This document shows, one piece after another, positions 1-6,923 of a stretch of 22,086 nt of DNA. Under the pieces are notes generated by a model that was not told the origin of the DNA, made no database searches, and saw nothing but the letters and a program-made list of their open reading frames with translations. Source of the DNA: Bacteroidales bacterium (lineage in GTDB: Bacteria > Bacteroidota > Bacteroidia > Bacteroidales > UBA3663); NCBI GenBank assembly GCA_016293065.1, contig JAEDEY010000027.1:1-22086 (forward strand), written 5' to 3'. Numbering within the stretch: the first letter of the stretch is position 1; each line of letters opens with the position of its first letter. A program made the position numbers and the translations under genes.

Positions 1-40
1 GGGGGGTAACACGCGCTACAAGCAGTATTACCTCCCAAAT

Positions 41-80
41 GGCGCATAATGGCGCATAATGACGTATAATGACGCGAAAT
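41..80. repeat. 10-bp tandem repeat, four degenerate units
   Basis: Four consecutive 10-bp units: GGCGCATAAT twice, then GACGTATAAT and GACGCGAAAT. The first two are identical; the third and fourth each differ from them at two and three or so positions. Function unknown. The run lies about 40 bp upstream of a TATATTTG box. Confidence 0.85.
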
Positions 81-117
81 AACTGAATATCGTCGCAAAG
101 GCTCATGTGGGATGTCG

Positions 118-125
118 TATATTTG
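118..125 (+). promoter_or_regulatory. Possible Bacteroidales -7 box (unsupported by a -33 box)
   Basis: TATATTTG matches the Bacteroidales -7 consensus TAnnTTTG exactly and is followed by CA, as is common. No TTTG or TTG lies 19-21 bp upstream, and the only gene downstream (PAP2) is on the other strand. Transcription from here would make a small RNA or an antisense to PAP2. An eight-base match with two free positions can arise by chance. Confidence 0.25.
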
Positions 126-148
126 CATTGTGAATCGGTTGTCAGTAC

Positions 149-181
149 TCGTTCAGCGTTCGACCAGCGCTCGACCAGCGC
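149..181. repeat. 11-bp tandem repeat, three units
   Basis: Two exact copies of TCGACCAGCGC (160-170 and 171-181) follow a diverged copy, TCGTTCAGCGT (149-159). Its unit and sequence differ from those of the 10-bp repeat nearby, so the two arrays arose separately. Confidence 0.85.
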
Positions 182-220
182 AAACAAAATCGTATAGGAA
201 CCTTTGAGAAACGTTTGCGC
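178..220. repeat. Inverted repeat able to form a hairpin
   Basis: GCGCAAAC (178-185) and GTTTGCGC (213-220) are exact reverse complements separated by 27 nt. The left arm overlaps the last 11-bp repeat unit. No T-run follows on either strand, so this is not a canonical terminator. It could be part of a structured RNA or a protein-binding site. Confidence 0.5.
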
Positions 221-267
221 ACCTCGAGTAAACTGGCTACCGCTCAACAGTGACTTCTGCAGGAGTC

Positions 268-296
268 AGAATATGAAGGGAAAAATAGCATATTCT
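268..296. repeat. Inverted repeat overlapping the PAP2 stop codon
   Basis: AGAATATG (268-275) and CATATTCT (289-296) are exact reverse complements around a 13-nt loop; the right arm includes two bases of the PAP2 stop codon (295-297). As RNA read from the minus strand it would place a hairpin at the 3' end of the PAP2 message. No T-run follows, so it might act as an end-stabilising structure rather than an intrinsic terminator. Confidence 0.4.
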
Positions 297-960
297 ACAA
301 ATGAAAAATGGCAATGAAGCAGATGGTGGCAAAGATGGCTATGGTGATAGCCCACGGTTCTTTCTTTTGCACGCATATCGTTTCGGTCTTGGGTATGAAA
401 CGGCGGTAAATGAAATGGACGAGCAGAGCACAAGCAACACCGACGACAATGCCACCGAGGATGTCACCGGGATAATGAACGCCGAGGTAAATTCGGCTAT
501 AGCAAGTGAGGATAGACCAAAGGATAATGGTTGAGCGGAATATCCAGGAACGGAACAACAAAGTGAGCCAAAGAGCAAAACCTATGGAATTGGCAGCATG
601 GGAAGAAACGAAGCCATAGGCTCCACCTCGGTAACCATTGACATAATGGAGCATGTCCTGAATGTCGGGATCGTGAGAAGGACGAGGACGTTCGACAAGG
701 GGTTTGATGATACCCGAAGAAATCTGGTCGGCAAGCACGATGACGAGAGCTGTGCAAAGCACAAGCCAGAGGAAGGTCTTGACCACTTTTGCTTCATTCG
801 CCTTGGCAGCAAGGAACAGCTTGATCAAGACAACCAGATAGACACCTATCCAGATGAATTTGCCGCTGAAAGTGTACCAGAACATATCAGTCCAGGTTCC
901 GCCATCATAGTTCAAGTACAGCATCAAAGAATCGTCGTATGAGTTGAGTGTCTCAAGCAT
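295..960 (-). CDS. PAP2-family membrane phosphatase
   Basis: A 221-residue integral membrane protein of the PAP2 (type 2 phosphatidic acid phosphatase) superfamily. These enzymes remove phosphate from lipids such as undecaprenyl diphosphate, phosphatidylglycerophosphate or lipid A, with the active site facing the periplasm. All three signature motifs are visible: KPLVERPRP at 86-94, the SSH of motif 2 near 119-121 (in place of PSGH), and SR-x5-H-x3-D with SR155-156, H162 and D166. Five or six hydrophobic segments fit the family. I chose the ATG at 960: longer in-frame starts would run into the preceding lytic transglycosylase gene, while this one leaves a 22-bp gap and begins with the conserved-looking MLETLNSYD. 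It is the last gene of a tsaD-led operon. The substrate cannot be read from sequence; undecaprenyl diphosphate and lipid A phosphates are both plausible. Confidence 0.9.
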   Translation of the reverse strand: MLETLNSYDDSLMLYLNYDGGTWTDMFWYTFSGKFIWIGVYLVVLIKLFLAAKANEAKVVKTFLWLVLCTALVIVLADQISSGIIKPLVERPRPSHDPDIQDMLHYVNGYRGGAYGFVSSHAANSIGFALWLTLLFRSWIFRSTIILWSILTCYSRIYLGVHYPGDILGGIVVGVACALLVHFIYRRFIPKTETICVQKKEPWAITIAIFATICFIAIFHL

Positions 961-982
961 GGAATATCGGGTATTATGGGTT

Positions 983-1939
983 TTACTTATCGACCACCCA
1001 GTTCGGGTCATATACTTCAAAAGGAGCATTGTAGTACATGTCATCGACTTTAGGGATTTCGACGATATAGGTCTTGCCAGACTTGTTGGTAAGTTTGTCT
1101 GAACGCAGCCACGGATTGAACTCCTTGAGATGGTAGTAGCTTATGCCATGACTTTCGGCAAACTTGGTCATATTGGAGATTGGTCCAGACACCTGGACCT
1201 TGCGTGTGGCAATAGGCTTGTAGAGCTGGTCGCTATAAAGAATAAAGCCGTAGAGCGAAGGGTTGCTCATGATCTCTTTGATAGCCATGATGCGGAACAT
1301 ATAGCGAGACGTCTCTTCGGCGAGCAGAAGGTCGAGCGCAGAAGTCTGGTTCTGGGCATCAAGTTTCCGGCTCACACCAGCCTGTCCGCCATTATATGAT
1401 GCGGCTACGGTGATCCATTCGCCAAACTTCTCGTAGGCCTGCCGCATGTATCTGCAAGCAGCACGGGTAGCCTTCTCGACGTTGTATCGCTCATCAACTT
1501 CTGTGTTTACCTCAAGACCATATTGACGTGCGGTCTCGGCCATGAACTGCCATATACCGGCAGCGCCGGCAGGTGAAAGAGCCCTGGTGGAAAGAGAACT
1601 CTCGATGCAAGCGAGATAGATGAGATCGGCGGGCATACCTTCTTCCTTGAGGATAGGGCAGATGACAGGGAAGAGACGGTTGGCGCGTTTGAGGGTCAAT
1701 ATAGTAGCATTGTGAGTGTAACACATGTTGGTGAGTTCTCGTTCGTAGCGTTCGTGCATGTCGTAACGGGAAAGATCGACCTTCTGTCCGAAAATCTCGA
1801 TAGCAGGTTCAAACCGAGGTGTGTGTGACAAGGTGAAACTCTGAACAGAGTCTGGCTGTGTCGGCAGAGTGTCTGTTGCTTGCGAAAAAGAGCAAGCAGA
1901 CATAAGCAGAAGAGTCGATATCAGTGTCATTATTCTCAT
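983..1939 (-). CDS. Lytic transglycosylase with C-terminal LysM-like region (MltD type), probable lipoprotein
   Basis: A 318-residue murein lytic transglycosylase, expected to cleave the MurNAc-GlcNAc bond of peptidoglycan with formation of a 1,6-anhydro end. The N-terminus (LLLMSACS) is a signal peptide with a lipobox-like sequence and Cys16, so it is probably a periplasm-facing lipoprotein. The SLT domain has its catalytic Glu at 113 in CIESS, followed by the family block SPAGAAGIWQFM (122-133) and ASYNGGQAGV (180-189), which corresponds to the usual AYNxGxG motif. Residues from about 250 on (ISNMTKFAESHGIS... LKEFNPWL) look like one diverged LysM unit. E. coli MltD is longer and has two LysM repeats. 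The gene starts 3 bp after the tsaD stop, so the two are almost certainly cotranscribed. Confidence 0.92.
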   Translation of the reverse strand: MRIMTLISTLLLMSACSFSQATDTLPTQPDSVQSFTLSHTPRFEPAIEIFGQKVDLSRYDMHERYERELTNMCYTHNATILTLKRANRLFPVICPILKEEGMPADLIYLACIESSLSTRALSPAGAAGIWQFMAETARQYGLEVNTEVDERYNVEKATRAACRYMRQAYEKFGEWITVAASYNGGQAGVSRKLDAQNQTSALDLLLAEETSRYMFRIMAIKEIMSNPSLYGFILYSDQLYKPIATRKVQVSGPISNMTKFAESHGISYYHLKEFNPWLRSDKLTNKSGKTYIVEIPKVDDMYYNAPFEVYDPNWVVDK

Positions 1940-1942
1940 GTG

Positions 1943-2974
1943 TTATCTAATATTGTTTTCGACCCTTGCGAAAGCAGGAGCGTCGAACTTGCAGAAATCC
2001 CTGTCAAGATACTTGTACTGGCCTACAATGGCAATCATAGCAGCATTGTCGGTAGTAAATGAGAACTTTGGCAGATGAATGGTCCACCCATATTTCCGGG
2101 CATGTTCGGTAAAGGCATTTCGCACGCCACTATTGGCCGAGACACCTCCTGCCACAGCCACTTCACGTATGCCTGTTTCTTTAACAGCCTTGCGCACCTT
2201 GTCCATCAGGATATCCACGATGGTCTTTTGCAGAGAAGCACAGAGGTCGGCCTTGTTCTCCTCGATGAAATTTGGATTCTCCTTGATGGCATCGCGCAAT
2301 GTGTAAAGGAACGAAGTCTTCAGTCCGCTGAAGCTGTAATTGAGCCCCTGGATATGAGGTTTCGCAAACTTGAATCTATTTGGGTCGCCCTCCTTGGCAA
2401 GACGGTCGATGACAGGACCGCCAGGATAACCGAGTCCCATGACCTTGGCGCACTTGTCAAATGCCTCGCCGGCAGCATCATCGATGGTCTGGCCTATGAC
2501 CTCCATTTCCTTGTAGGACATGACCTTGATAATCTGGCTGTTGCCACCCGATACGAGGAGGCATAGGAATGGATATTTGGGCAAAGGCTTGTCGATATTG
2601 TCTTTTTCGAGCACGAAATGAGCCATCACATGACCTTGCAGATGGTTGACCTCAATCATAGGAATCTGCAGAGCCGAAGCGAGACCCTTGGCAAACGACA
2701 GACCCACGAGGAGCGAACCCATGAGACCGGGGCCACGAGTGAAGGCGATGGCAGAGAGGTCTTCGGGCTTGATGCCGGCACGTTTGATAGCTTCGGATAC
2801 AACAGGAACTATGTTTTGCTGATGTGCGCGTGACGCGAGTTCGGGGACAACACCACCATAAGCCTCATGTACAGCCTGGCTGGCGATGACATTAGAAAGC
2901 AAAACACCATCGGAAATGACGGCAGCACTGGTGTCGTCGCACGACGACTCAATTCCTAATATGATAGTTGACAT
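1943..2974 (-). CDS. tsaD: tRNA N6-adenosine threonylcarbamoyltransferase TsaD
   Basis: This is the 343-residue catalytic subunit of the complex that places threonylcarbamoyl on A37 of ANN-decoding tRNAs; it works with TsaB and TsaE on threonylcarbamoyl-AMP made by TsaC. Visible family features: GIESSCDDTSAA at 7-18, the metal-binding H111-x3-H115 (NHLQGHVMAH), SGGNSQ at 142-147, DDAAGEAFDK at 165-174, GGVSANSGVR at 276-285 and the metal-ligand Asp309 in FTTDNAAM. Length is normal for bacterial TsaD. An in-frame ATG 57 bp upstream would add an unrelated 19-residue tail, so I chose the ATG at 2974, which gives the standard N-terminus. The gene heads the operon with the transglycosylase and PAP2 genes. 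A promoter candidate lies just upstream. Confidence 0.97.
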   Translation of the reverse strand: MSTIILGIESSCDDTSAAVISDGVLLSNVIASQAVHEAYGGVVPELASRAHQQNIVPVVSEAIKRAGIKPEDLSAIAFTRGPGLMGSLLVGLSFAKGLASALQIPMIEVNHLQGHVMAHFVLEKDNIDKPLPKYPFLCLLVSGGNSQIIKVMSYKEMEVIGQTIDDAAGEAFDKCAKVMGLGYPGGPVIDRLAKEGDPNRFKFAKPHIQGLNYSFSGLKTSFLYTLRDAIKENPNFIEENKADLCASLQKTIVDILMDKVRKAVKETGIREVAVAGGVSANSGVRNAFTEHARKYGWTIHLPKFSFTTDNAAMIAIVGQYKYLDRDFCKFDAPAFARVENNIR

Positions 2975-3001
2975 TGTTCTTTCTTTTATATATTTTTGGA
3001 G

Positions 3002-3032
3002 CGAAGATAATACAAAAAGATGAAACTGCAAA
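3002..3032 (-). promoter_or_regulatory. Candidate promoter of the tsaD operon
   Basis: On the minus strand TTTG (3032-3029) is followed after 19 bp by TATCTTCG (3009-3002), one base off the Bacteroidales -7 consensus TAnnTTTG. Initiation would fall around 2995, about 20 nt before the tsaD ATG. Spacing is ideal; the mismatch in the -7 box lowers confidence. Confidence 0.5.
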
Positions 3033-3069
3033 AGATAATCGGGAAAATTACTTTATAAGTAAACAAAAT

Positions 3070-3094
3070 TGTGACAAAGCTTTGTAATGTCACA
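3070..3094. promoter_or_regulatory. Inverted repeat and palindrome on the -33 region of the plus-strand promoter
   Basis: TGTGACA (3070-3076) and TGTCACA (3088-3094) are exact reverse complements separated by 11 bp. Between and overlapping them is the 12-bp perfect palindrome ACAAAGCTTTGT (3074-3085), which contains the TTTG -33 element. Two-fold symmetry over a promoter element is typical of a repressor or activator site. The regulator is unknown, and in AT-rich intergenic DNA part of this may be chance. Confidence 0.4.
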
Positions 3095-3111
3095 TAAAAG
3101 AACTATCTTTG
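3081..3111 (+). promoter_or_regulatory. Candidate promoter of the LysM/glycan transcription unit
   Basis: TTTG (3081-3084), a 19-bp spacer, then TATCTTTG (3104-3111) match the Bacteroidales consensus TTTG-N19-21-TAnnTTTG exactly. The start of transcription should be near 3118, giving a leader of about 30 nt before the ATG at 3148. A weaker alternative is TTG 2968-2970, 20 bp, TATTTTTG 2991-2998. No equally good promoter was seen before rfbC. Confidence 0.7.
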
Positions 3112-3147
3112 CGGTTAATTATTGACGAAACGAAAATAAGCTGAATA

Positions 3148-4626
3148 ATGATACGAGAAAGACTGTTTTGTATTTTTGTGCTGTTGTCGGTACTGCTGAC
3201 AGCCAATGCTGATAGCCGTCAGCATGTGGTTAAGCCAGGAGATACGCTCTATTCGCTCTCAAAGCGATATGGTGTAACTGTGGAAGATATCCAGGCAGCC
3301 AACCCCAGCATCGAAGGAACAAACATTCCTGCTGGAATGACACTTGTGATACCAGACGAGAATGAAGTGTCGAAAAAGAAAGACAAGAAAAGAAGCATAT
3401 TCTTTAACTTCAAGAAGCGCGACAAGAATAAAGATAAAGTAGCCGAGGAGATGGTGGAGCAGCCGGTTGCAGAGAATAAAGTGGAAGAGGAAAAGCCAAA
3501 GCCAGATCCGCGACTGCGACAAAAGAAACCTGGTGCACCCGATAACATAGCAGTCATTCTGCCTTTCAACCTTGAGGCTCAGACATCCACCGATGACAAA
3601 CTGCAGATGCGTTCGGTCGAATTTTATGAGGGTTTGCTGATGGCAGTCAACGAGGCTCAGCAGAATGGTCAGAGAGTATTGATACAGACCTATGACCTCG
3701 GCACAAAGTCGATCGAGGAAATACTTGCCACCAAATCGCTGCTCGATGCAGACTTTATTGTTGCTCCTATGGATGCCAAAGACGTGCTGCGTGTGGCAGA
3801 GTTCGGCAAGAACAACAATGTGGCGGTGGTGAGTCCTTTTGCCTTCAACCTTGAGCTGTCGGCTCTCAATCCTAACCTCATTCAGCTCAACACATCAAAA
3901 TCACAGCTCTATGATTATGTGTCGGATGATGTGGTCAAACGATTTGATGACTATGAGTTTGTGTTTCTCAACGACCAGAACTTTGCCGACAAGTCTGACC
4001 CTTATGCCTCGCATCTGAAGAATGCGTTAAAGGAAAAAAACAAGACATTCCACGAGTTCGCTTATACTAATCCGGAGACATTGGTTTCGGTCGATTCTTT
4101 GCTGAACATCGCTGGCCGCAACATACTATACATACCTGTTGCCAACAGCAGGGATGTGCTTCGCCGTATGTTCCCATGCCTGAAGTGTACGACCTTTGAA
4201 ACAGAAGCCGACAGCGCGAATCTTGGACAAACCGCTATTCTTGGCTATCCAGAATGGGTGCTGTATGCCAATGACTTCATGGATTATTATTATGACATGA
4301 ACGTTTATCTGTTCTCGAAGTTCTACATAAACCCATTTGACGAGAAAGTAAAGACATTCTACAAGAATTTCAGATACTGGTATGCAAAGGAGCCTATGTC
4401 GCTCACTCCACGATATGCGATGTTGGGTTACGACATAGGCAGGTATTTCCTGGCAGCCGTCAAGACTTATGGCATGAATTTCGTCCCTTATATCGAAGGG
4501 TTTGCACAAGAGACGTTGCAGTCTATGATGAATTTCAAGCCGGAAGGCGAGGGACTGATAAATCGAGGTCTCTATCTTGTACATTTCACACCATCGACTC
4601 AAATTGAAAAACATGAGATCAAATAA
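3148..4626 (+). CDS. Exported LysM protein with a periplasmic-binding-like domain
   Basis: A 492-residue exported protein. Residues 1-22 form a signal peptide (MIRERLFCIFVLLSVLLTANA). A single LysM domain follows at about 26-69 (HVVKPGDTLYSLSKRYGV... IPAGMTLVIP), which should bind peptidoglycan. Residues 75-130 are a Lys/Glu-rich, low-complexity linker. From about 132 (NIAVILPFNL) to the end it resembles the type 1 periplasmic-binding fold of amino-acid ABC receptors and LpoA-like proteins, with FYEGLLMAVNEA at 159-170 and FIVAPMDAKDV at 203-213. I see no transporter genes nearby, so a structural, sensory or murein-synthase-regulating role is as likely as solute uptake. It is the first gene after a strong promoter candidate and overlaps the next gene by 14 bp. 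The domain reading is firm for LysM and moderate for the rest. Confidence 0.85.
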   Translation: MIRERLFCIFVLLSVLLTANADSRQHVVKPGDTLYSLSKRYGVTVEDIQAANPSIEGTNIPAGMTLVIPDENEVSKKKDKKRSIFFNFKKRDKNKDKVAEEMVEQPVAENKVEEEKPKPDPRLRQKKPGAPDNIAVILPFNLEAQTSTDDKLQMRSVEFYEGLLMAVNEAQQNGQRVLIQTYDLGTKSIEEILATKSLLDADFIVAPMDAKDVLRVAEFGKNNNVAVVSPFAFNLELSALNPNLIQLNTSKSQLYDYVSDDVVKRFDDYEFVFLNDQNFADKSDPYASHLKNALKEKNKTFHEFAYTNPETLVSVDSLLNIAGRNILYIPVANSRDVLRRMFPCLKCTTFETEADSANLGQTAILGYPEWVLYANDFMDYYYDMNVYLFSKFYINPFDEKVKTFYKNFRYWYAKEPMSLTPRYAMLGYDIGRYFLAAVKTYGMNFVPYIEGFAQETLQSMMNFKPEGEGLINRGLYLVHFTPSTQIEKHEIK

Positions 4627-5350
4627 GATATTGCTGTCGTGTTGCCTGCTGTTGTGGGCGTTGGGTCTCAGCGCACAGGAACGCATAGCCAGAGAACTGC
4701 ATTTTGGTGTGTTGGGAGGAGCTTGTATGAGCAACTACAATTATGCTCCAAAGGTAACCCAAGACATGGCCAAGGGCTATACCTTCGGCTTTGCTGCCCG
4801 ATATATCGAAGAGAAGGTGTTTGGCTTGCAAGCAGAAGTACTGCTGACGCGCAGAGGCGAGAAAGACAATTTCGACGAGCATCCAGAGCTGAGTTTCCAG
4901 CGTGACTTCACCTATATCGAGGTGCCGCTGATGGCTCATCTGTATTTCGACTGTGGACAAAAGAGCGAAATTGGGTTCGACATTGGACCGAAGTTAGGCG
5001 TGTTTCTCAGTGACAAGCAGAAAGCAAAGCTCGACAGCGAGTCATGGGAGACGGTGAAATATCAGACCTTCCATCAGTATCAGCATCACGATATGGCTGT
5101 GTCGAAGAAATTTGACTATGGACTGCAGATGGGGCTTGGCTATGAGTTTAAGATAAACAAAGAGATAAGCGTGCAGCTTCAAGGTCGGTATTACTTCGGA
5201 TTAGGCAATATGTTTCCAGACAGCAAGGCGGACGTGTATGAGACCTCCAACAATCACCAGATACAGATTGTTGCAGCAGTGTGGTTCCGTTCGCAGATTG
5301 CCAAGTATTTGATCAAGAAGAAGCAGAGGCAATTGACCAACAGAAAATAA
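4613..5350 (+). CDS. PorT-type outer-membrane beta-barrel protein
   Basis: A 245-residue protein with a signal peptide (MRSNKILLSCCLLLWALGLSAQ, cut after about residue 22) and a body of alternating short amphipathic strands: FGVLGGACMSNYNY, YTFGFAARYIEEK, FTYIEVPLMAHLYF, IGFDIGPKLGVFL, YGLQMGLGYEF and ISVQLQGRYYFGL. This is the pattern of the outer_membrane_beta-barrel/PorT family common in Bacteroidota. PorT itself is needed for type IX secretion, but this family has many paralogues and I cannot assign that role. An upstream in-frame ATG (4577) would put residues before the signal peptide, so the start at 4613 is preferred; it overlaps the stop of the LysM gene by 14 bp, which suggests translational coupling and a shared cell-envelope role. 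Confidence 0.85.
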   Translation: MRSNKILLSCCLLLWALGLSAQERIARELHFGVLGGACMSNYNYAPKVTQDMAKGYTFGFAARYIEEKVFGLQAEVLLTRRGEKDNFDEHPELSFQRDFTYIEVPLMAHLYFDCGQKSEIGFDIGPKLGVFLSDKQKAKLDSESWETVKYQTFHQYQHHDMAVSKKFDYGLQMGLGYEFKINKEISVQLQGRYYFGLGNMFPDSKADVYETSNNHQIQIVAAVWFRSQIAKYLIKKKQRQLTNRK

Positions 5351-5381
5351 ACGAAAGAACTAACATCATATACCAAAAGAT

Positions 5382-5978
5382 ATGGACATTATTGAAACCT
5401 CAATACCTGGGCTGTTGATTATCGAACCAAGAGTATTCAACGATGCTCGCGGATATTTCTTCGAGTCGTTCTCACAACGTGAGTTTGACGAGAAAGTGGG
5501 AAATCTACTTGGTCATACCATCAACTTTGTACAAGACAATGAGTCGAAGTCGAGTTATGGCGTGATGAGAGGCCTGCATTTCCAGCGTCCACCATTCACA
5601 CAGAGCAAGTTGGTGCGTTGTGTGAAAGGTTCGGTGCTCGATGTAGCGGTAGATATTAGAAAGGGCAGCCCAACCTATGGACAGCATGTCGCAGTGGAGC
5701 TGACAGAGGAAAACCATCGCCAGTTCTTCGTTCCTCGTGGCTTTGCCCACGGCTTCGTGGTATTGAGCGAAACTGCAATCTTCCAATATAAGTGCGACAA
5801 CTTCTATGCTCCACAGGCAGACGGAGGCATCTCGATACTCGACGATTCGCTGGGTATTGACTGGAGGATTGATGCCGGGAAGGCAATCTTGTCGGAGAAA
5901 GACACCAAGCATGAGATGCTCAAGGATTTCGATTCGCCATTCAGCATAGACGAAAACCTTTATCCTGAATACGAATAA
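5382..5978 (+). CDS. rfbC: dTDP-4-dehydrorhamnose 3,5-epimerase
   Basis: A 198-residue cupin enzyme that epimerises dTDP-4-dehydro-6-deoxyglucose at C3 and C5, the third step of dTDP-L-rhamnose synthesis in the cytoplasm. The family pattern is clear: RVFNDARGYFFESF at 17-30, QDNESKSSYGVMRGLHFQ at 51-68 with R63 and the catalytic His66, K76, FVPRGFAHGFVVLSE at 116-130 and a Tyr at about 136 as the likely acid. It is slightly longer than the usual 180-190 residues. A 31-bp gap, the largest in the plus-strand block, separates it from the barrel gene, and rfbD follows 15 bp later. The glucose-1-phosphate thymidylyltransferase (rfbA) and 4,6-dehydratase (rfbB) of this pathway are not in the window and must be encoded elsewhere. 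Confidence 0.96.
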   Translation: MDIIETSIPGLLIIEPRVFNDARGYFFESFSQREFDEKVGNLLGHTINFVQDNESKSSYGVMRGLHFQRPPFTQSKLVRCVKGSVLDVAVDIRKGSPTYGQHVAVELTEENHRQFFVPRGFAHGFVVLSETAIFQYKCDNFYAPQADGGISILDDSLGIDWRIDAGKAILSEKDTKHEMLKDFDSPFSIDENLYPEYE

Positions 5979-5993
5979 CTGATTTTATTTATT

Positions 5994-6917
5994 ATGAATA
6001 TACTTATCACTGGTGCCAATGGTCAGCTTGGCAATGAGATGCGCATCGTGGCAAAAACCAGTTCAGACAAATATCTATTTACCGATGTCAATCAGGTAGA
6101 GGGGCAGGAAACCACCTATCTTGACATCACCGATTTGGACGCGATAAGGGCTATGGTGAAGGCAAACGACATCAATGTGATTGTCAACTGTGCGGCATGG
6201 ACCAATGTCGATGCCTGCGAGACCGACGAGAAACTTGCTGCCTTGGCAGAGAAGCTCAATGCCGATGCTCCAGAGAACCTTGCCACAGCGATGCGTGAGG
6301 CAGGAGGCTTGCTTATCCAGATCTCGACCGACTATGTGTTTGGTCGTGAGCCATATAACGTGCCTTGCAAGGAAGACCAGAAGGGAACACCGACAGGAGT
6401 ATATGGCACGACCAAGCTCCATGGTGAACAGAAAATCATTGCGACAGGCTGCAAGCACGTTATCATCCGCACGGCATGGCTCTACAGCGAGTTTGGCAAG
6501 AACTTCTGCAAGACGATGCTCAACCTCACGGCTGCTAAGCCAGCCTTGAAGGTAGTGTTCGACCAGGCAGGCACACCAACCTATGCCTACGACCTTGCAC
6601 TTGCCATCGAGAAGGTCATGGACGACTACAAGGCAGAGACGGTTGCGACGGGCTCGGAGACCTATAGCAAGACAGGCGTCTATCATTTCTCGAACGAAGG
6701 CGTTTGCTCGTGGTATGATTTCACAAAGATGATTCAGCATCTTTCAGGACAGAATGAATGTGATGTTCAGCCTTGTCATTCCGACGAATTCCCGAGTCCA
6801 GTGACTCGTCCGTCGTATTCGGTGCTCGACAAGACCAAGATCAAGGAAGTGTTTGGAGTGAAGGTGCCATATTGGACCGACTCGCTCCAGACCTGCATCA
6901 AGAATCTGAAAAGTTAA
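5994..6917 (+). CDS. rfbD: dTDP-4-dehydrorhamnose reductase
   Basis: A 307-residue short-chain dehydrogenase that reduces dTDP-4-dehydro-L-rhamnose to dTDP-L-rhamnose with NAD(P)H. The Rossmann glycine motif GANGQLG is at 7-13, the active-site Thr at 112 in STDYVFG, and the Tyr-x3-Lys pair at Y137 and K141 in YGTTKLHGE. The C-terminal part (SYSVLDKTKIKEVFG) matches the family's PRPxxSxLd region. The length is near the usual 290-300. It sits between rfbC (15 bp) and the flippase gene (6 bp), which shows that rhamnose, or at least dTDP-rhamnose, feeds the glycan made by this locus. Confidence 0.96.
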   Translation: MNILITGANGQLGNEMRIVAKTSSDKYLFTDVNQVEGQETTYLDITDLDAIRAMVKANDINVIVNCAAWTNVDACETDEKLAALAEKLNADAPENLATAMREAGGLLIQISTDYVFGREPYNVPCKEDQKGTPTGVYGTTKLHGEQKIIATGCKHVIIRTAWLYSEFGKNFCKTMLNLTAAKPALKVVFDQAGTPTYAYDLALAIEKVMDDYKAETVATGSETYSKTGVYHFSNEGVCSWYDFTKMIQHLSGQNECDVQPCHSDEFPSPVTRPSYSVLDKTKIKEVFGVKVPYWTDSLQTCIKNLKS

Positions 6918-6923
6918 GGGCGC

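Larger units (their letters stand above)
1..294. other. Repeat-rich intergenic region without a convincing gene
   Basis: No credible coding frame was found here on either strand. The stretch lies downstream of the PAP2 gene. It holds a four-unit 10-bp tandem repeat (41-80), a TATATTTG box (118-125), a three-unit 11-bp tandem repeat (149-181), an 8-bp inverted repeat with a 27-nt spacer (178-220), a near-perfect 16-bp palindrome (252-267) and another 8-bp inverted repeat that runs into the PAP2 stop codon (268-296). The box plus downstream hairpin could mark a small plus-strand RNA, but I see no matching -33 element and no run of T after a hairpin. It may equally be ordinary intergenic DNA. 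Confidence 0.6.

Noticed and set aside
41..181. Short repeats as a CRISPR remnant
   Set aside because: Units of 10 and 11 bp stand head to tail without spacers, so they do not have the repeat-spacer form.
6075..6740. 221-codon open frame on the minus strand inside rfbD
   Set aside because: It is antisense to a gene with intact Rossmann and Tyr-x3-Lys motifs, and its translation shows no family pattern.
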